64,000 bases of DNA. Origin: Klebsormidium nitens (lineage: Eukaryota; Streptophyta; Klebsormidiophyceae; Klebsormidiales; Klebsormidiaceae). The DNA lies in the NCBI GenBank assembly GCA_000708835.1, contig DF237227.1, positions 1 to 64,000 on the forward strand, read 5' to 3'. Position numbers and translations under genes: made by a program. Position 1 is the stretch's first letter; the number at the start of each line of letters is the position of its first letter. The notes under the pieces are model-generated. The model searched no databases and was not told where the DNA came from. It saw only the letters and a list, made by a program, of their open reading frames with translations. Positions 60,001-64,000 of this stretch are shown here, piece by piece.

Positions 60001-63000
60001 CCCTTTCGCACGCGCGTCTTTGGTGTTTGCAGCAGCATATTATTGCCGCAATCACGTAGAATGGAGACACCTCTGACAGGTTCCTCGTCATTCGTGCAGT
60101 TGTATCATTGACTTCAAGCCTCGCAACGAGTTTACGGCGGAGGAACATGAGTTGCTGATGTCCCTGGCGCAGCTCGTGGTGCAGGTAGGGGAGCCCGTGC
60201 GTGTTTTTGTTTCGTTTTGTTTTGTTCAGCGCATGAACACTCTAAGTAGTTTCTTCTTCAGATTTACTTCCTGAAAACGCAAAGTTTGATAACATTCGGG
60301 GCATTCTTTGCATAGTAGTGCATGTTAAGAATCAGTCCGCAATCCAAAACCTCGTCAGAAAATTACTGCATGACCACTCACCATTCAGGTGTATGCGCTT
60401 TGTAGAAGTCACATGGATGGCATCCACAACCCATGTATTGCTCTTTTTCTGATTTTCGGCAGACGGTTCGGAGAGAACGGTTTGCTGAAGGACCGTACCC
60501 GAAAGCTGCTAGGACTCTTTTGCAAGAGACGGAAAAGCACATGCGGGTATCTGAAGGGGGTTGGGAAAGCCTCGTCGAAGTATTTCTTCCTTCATTCCAC
60601 TTATTACAATCTGGTATGCTTATGAAAAGGGTTAGAAAGTCAAAGCCAAGCCGGCATTGTGCTTTTACAGGAGATGGAGAAGCACACGCGGTATCTCGAG
60701 CTGCAGCGGATCCAGGCGGAGAGGTTCGAGGACGACAAGCGGGGCCTGCTCCGGGCGATCGGTGGGTTTTACGATTTCAAGATTTTAGGTCACCGTCTTC
60801 GCTGCATACGCCTGCGTTTTGACCTGACCGATGACTTGTTTTGCCGGGCCATCCAATCATCTGTTTCCTGTTTAACGCCCCCGTTCATCTCCTCTAGCGT
60901 TTCGCCGCACCTGATAATCAGCTGATGTCACGGCTGTCGCTTTGTCGCTGCTCTGACGTGCTCAAAGAAGGAACAATCCTGGCTCACGGTGACGTTTTGC
61001 CTCTTTCCGGGTTTTCCAGTGGTCTCCTCGACGCTGGACCGTTCTTTGGCAAAGCTGGACGAAGTATTCAAGTGTCAGATCGCTAATTTTTCGTTAAAGC
61101 TGGACGACTATTTGAGGGTCACATCCCTTCACATTTTTAAAACGCCCCCTGGCTTAGCGGGGCGCTCACAGGTGGTGCACCTCTGGCGCCCTTCTTCGAT
61201 CTCGAACACATCAACTGAATGGTCTCCACATCCCTGACCAAAGCAATCCAACTCGCAACTCTTCTACCGACACTCACTAGACCTCAACTCTTCCGCGAAA
61301 AGAAGAAGAAAGAAGAAGCGAAACAGAAAGGGTGTCACGTGTCTCCCCGCAGACGCGTTCGATGAGGGCCTGGTCCTGTGCGACATGTCCCAAAAGGGCC
61401 ACCCGATCGTGTTCGTCAACGAGGGGTGGGAGAAGCTCACCGGATACTCCATCCAGGAAGTCCTCGGCCTGCACTGCGGCAGCCTGCTCGAGGTGAGATT
61501 TCCGCTGTGACGACCGGAATCCGCCAAACTCATGGGTCCAGCGGAATTGCGATTGGGTTTCTTTGCAATGAGGAGTGGGAGAAGCTCACCGGCTACTCCA
61601 TCCAAGAAGTCCTCGGCCTGCACTGCGGCAGCCTGCTCGAGGTGTGCTTTCCGCTCTTCCGGCCGAAGTCCGCGAAGTTTGTTCTTTTCAACGGAACCGA
61701 CTTCGGTTTTCACATTATCTATCACAAGAGGTGGGAGAAGCTTACCGGATAGTTTATCCAGGAAGTCCTCGGCCTGCACTGCGGCAGCCTGCTCGAGGTG
61801 AGATTCCGCTCTGACGGCCGGAGTTCCGGTAGTCCGTTGTTTCCAACGGAATTGCTTCCGGCTTCATTTCCGATGAGAGGCGGGAGAAGCTTACCGGGTA
61901 ATCCATCCAGGAAGTCCTCGGCCTGCATTGTGGCAGCCTATTCGAGGTTAGAATTCCGCTCTCAACCGGAAGCCGCAGATTCGGTTCTTCCAACGAAGTT
62001 GTCTTCAGCTTTTCTTCCCCCTTCCCTCAGCGAGGGCAAGAAGAAGCTCACTTGGGTACTCCATCAAGAAGTTCTCGGCCTGCACTGCGCAGCCTGCTCG
62101 AGATAAGATTCCGCTTTGATGGCCGGAATCTGCGGATCCGTCGCTTCCCACAAGAGCAACTTAGGTTTGCTCGTTTATGTCAAGGGGGGGTGGGAGAAGC
62201 TTACCGGGTACTCCCATCAAGAAGTCCTCAGCCTGCAGTTCGGCAGACTGCTCCAGGTAAGAATTCCGCTGTGAGGGCCGGATCTGCGGATCCGTCATAT
62301 CCAACGGATCGACTTTCACGCTCCCGTTTTCCTCCCCCAAGGGTTGAGAGGCTTTCGATCCACGAAGTACTTAGGCCTGCACTGCGGCAGCCTGCTTAGA
62401 GCTACAAAAGCGCTTTGACTGCCGGTATTTCAGTAGTTCGTTGTTTCCAGCGGAGTCACTTTGAGGTTTAAGAACGATGACGAGACGACGTTGTTTCCTC
62501 AACAAAGGAGAGTCTGCCCCTGATTGCACCGAATGGCACCCACTCACAGATTGTCCCTGATTGCAGGGACCCCTGACGGACAGAGATGCGAAGCGAACCC
62601 TCGCCGAGGCCTGCGCCAAAGGCGAATCCGCTTCCGTTGAGATCCTGAACTACCGCAAGAACGGAACGCCCTTCTGGAACTGGCTCCGGATACGGCCGGC
62701 GGTGTTACCGATGGGGACAACCTTCGCAAGCGGTGCCGGGGAGAGCAACAGGTGTGACAAAAGTTGCAATTCAAAAGCCAAATGAGAACTTGAACATATC
62801 CGGAATCTGGAAATCGAAACTTGGAATCTGAGAGCCCGATTTCTGGAGTAAAATTTCTAGAAATTGTACAGCGGGTGCGAACGTAGTTTGTGATCTAGCT
62901 CGTCAAGGTTCTGCTGAGCTCTTGTTCCGAGCTCTCATTTGGTGTGCCACCAGGATGCAAAAGATTCACTTCGACGAACCCTTACTCGACGGGAGACCGC

Positions 63001-63984
63001 TCAGGTCGATCTTCCTTTAGGAAGTCGAGATCTGCTTGACAGTTGCGGTGTAATAAGCTGAATGACGGAAAGAAGAGGTTCCGGGGAGTTTTACGCATTC
63101 TTGCACGATGGGCAAGGGAAAAGAGCAGCGAAACAAGGCAGTCCGCCAACAAGAAGTAGAGATACGTTTTACGGAAAATGTAAGCGTGCAAAGAAGAAGA
63201 AACATGCTAGGCGTTTCTGTAGGTGCTAATAATTCCCTTTCCAACAGCATGTTGCACGAAGGAAAAAGGCAGTGGCTGGAGGCGCTCCAAACGCAAGCAG
63301 TCTTGCTCCGGCCCAGAACTCACAAGCGAAGATCAAAACCTGGATAAACGAGAAAGAACAAAACGCGTTTCTGCAGGTACTACTTTGGAATCTTGACCGA
63401 TTGCACGGCGCGCGAAGATTAGCTAGTTCAGACGCTCCTGTACAAGTCTAGAGAAGCGGCTTCAAGGGACGACACCAATAATAGGAAGAAGAAACGTAAG
63501 AAGGAAGAGGAACGAAAGAAGGCGTACGCTTGTTGCAGGTACTACTTTGGTATCCTGTCCGACTGTACGGTGCGCAAGGAGAAGGAGCAGCGGCTGGAAG
63601 CGTCCGGTTGCAAGAACTCTCGTTCCGCCCCGGAAGTATTGAAAGAAACAGATTGGAAAGAAAGAGAAAGAACGGAGCACGTTTTTGCAGGTATTACTTT
63701 GGTATCCTGTCCGACTGCACGGTGCGCAATGAGAAGGAGCAGCAGATACCGACTGCAGGAACTCTAATCCCGCCCCGGATGTGAACTAACAAACCAAATT
63801 CGGAAACAAAGATAAAGTACGAAGCGCATTTCTGCAGGTACTACTTTGGGATTCTGTCCGACTGCACGATCCGAAAGGAGAAGGAGCAGCGGCTGGAAGC
63901 GATCCGGCTGCAGGAGTTCGAGGCGGAGGCGAGCACGCGCGCCAAGCGGTCGTTCGTGGCCAATATCAGTCACGAGATCCGGAC
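57029..63984 (+). CDS. GAF - LOV-like PAS - histidine kinase, 5' part (440+ aa), cut by window end
   Basis: Eleven exons: 57029-57313, 57624-57692, 58189-58242, 58850-58974, 59453-59516, 59794-59870, 60100-60184, 60671-60761, 61353-61492, 62567-62751 and 63838-63984. The last ends at a donor, so the gene continues. A Pro/Arg-rich start is followed by a GAF domain (about 100-255; VALVSLVDENRQWFKSNIGL, GEPHIRFYAGAPL). A coiled linker (LELQRIQAERFEDDKR) leads to a PAS domain of LOV type (about 284-402), with GYSIQEVLG, a Cys at 325 in GLHCGSLLEGP, and LNYRKNGTPFWN. A helical linker reaches the H-box SFVANISHEIRT with His 437. Expected role: a light- or redox-sensing two-component kinase. The flavin-loop residues after the Cys deviate from GxNCRFLQ, so photochemistry is uncertain. 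Confidence 0.88.
60500..60555 (+). repeat. Copy of the exon 8 acceptor junction in the kinase gene
   Basis: CTTTTGCAAGAGACGGAAAA(GCACATGCGGGTATCT) at 60517 repeats CTTTTACAGGAGATGGAGAA(GCACACGCGGTATCT) at 60662, the exon 8 acceptor and start. The spacing is 145 bp. The AG of the copy has become AA, so this acceptor is dead. Confidence 0.85.
61410..62405 (+). repeat. Seven-copy tandem array of the LOV-like exon donor junction
   Basis: The last 80 bp of the exon (VNEGWEKLTGYSIQEVLG onward), its donor and about 70 bp of intron are repeated in tandem. Taking GCACTGCGGCAGCCTGCT (first copy 61471) as anchor, copies lie at 61620, 61776, 61925, 62082, 62235 and 62379. Spacings are 149, 156, 149, 157, 153 and 144 bp. 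Only the first copy continues upstream into the full exon. Donors read GTGAGA, GTGTGC, GTGAGA, GTTAGA, ATAAGA (lost), GTAAGA and lost. The intronic words CCGCT...CGGCCGGA and CAACGGA are also kept. Confidence 0.95.
63070..63900 (+). repeat. Six-copy tandem array of the kinase-linker exon acceptor junction
   Basis: The acceptor TGCAG plus exon start (codons for YYFGILSDCTIRKEKEQRLE) is repeated upstream of the real exon at 63838. Taking the GCACGAT word of the real exon (63864) as anchor, copies lie at 63717, 63565, 63403, 63254 and 63103. Spacings are 147, 152, 162, 149 and 151 bp. Divergence grows with distance from the real exon. The nearest four copies all keep an AG acceptor. Confidence 0.95.
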
Positions 63985-64000
63985 GTGAGCACACAGCTCT

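Noticed and set aside
61570-62260. Mutually exclusive LOV exons
   Set aside because: The copies start in the middle of the exon without acceptor sites, so they cannot replace the real exon; only alternative donor use is possible.
61410-63900. Junction arrays as CRISPR-like or regulatory repeat arrays
   Set aside because: Units are made of exon end, splice site and intron, diverge gradually, and have no spacer-repeat alternation. The genome is eukaryotic.
61410-63900. Arrays as an assembly artefact
   Set aside because: Copies differ by many substitutions and small indels, and the same kind of array occurs at many separate loci on both strands. Misassembly would give near-identical copies.

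Overview
This is nuclear DNA from a photosynthetic eukaryote, most likely a green alga of the streptophyte (charophyte) side. All seven confident genes are split by GT-AG introns with consistent phases. Several belong to plant families: an IPUT1/PGSIP6-type GT8 enzyme, an IQM calmodulin-binding protein, a RAD5/HLTF-type ATPase with HIRAN and RING domains, and a putative thylakoid protein with a transit peptide. A GAF / LOV-like PAS / histidine kinase points to an alga rather than a land plant. Exons are visibly GC-rich compared with introns and spacers. The species cannot be fixed from the sequence alone; a Klebsormidium-like alga is only a guess.

Layout: 1-3.8 kb holds no confident gene, only two weak minus-strand ORFs and a small inverted-repeat element. 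3.8-8.0 kb (+) is a six-exon bicupin, gentisate-dioxygenase-like protein. 16.2-9.3 kb (-) is an eight-exon class A flavin monooxygenase, convergent with the cupin. 24.4-19.3 kb (-) is the IPUT1-like membrane glycosyltransferase (5 exons). 25.3-26.7 kb is a GGTACC-rich inverted-repeat element. 27.8-37.3 kb (+) is the RAD5-like gene (11 exons, 1199 aa), with MITE-like elements in two introns. 44.5-38.6 kb (-) is the IQM gene (8 exons). 46.0-47.5 kb (+) is the three-exon plastid membrane protein. 53.3-48.8 kb (-) is a seven-exon conserved protein of unknown function. 57.0 kb to the window edge (+) is the GAF-LOV-like-kinase gene, cut off just after its H-box.

The most unusual structure is not a gene. 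In at least six of the seven genes, introns carry diverged tandem copies of the neighbouring exon-intron junction: about 20-70 bp of exon end, the splice site and adjoining intron. Copies lie downstream of a donor or upstream of an acceptor, always inside the intron, and the outermost copy is the one that fits the protein. Measured spacings run from 85 to 196 bp, with most between about 125 and 160 bp. The best arrays are in the GAF-LOV-kinase gene (seven copies at 61.4-62.4 kb, six at 63.1-63.9 kb), RAD5 and IQM. This looks like recurrent tandem duplication, close to nucleosome length, across splice junctions, which would enlarge introns and plant decoy splice sites. The adjacent monooxygenase and cupin genes may form an aromatic-compound hydroxylation and ring-cleavage pair, but that is inference.
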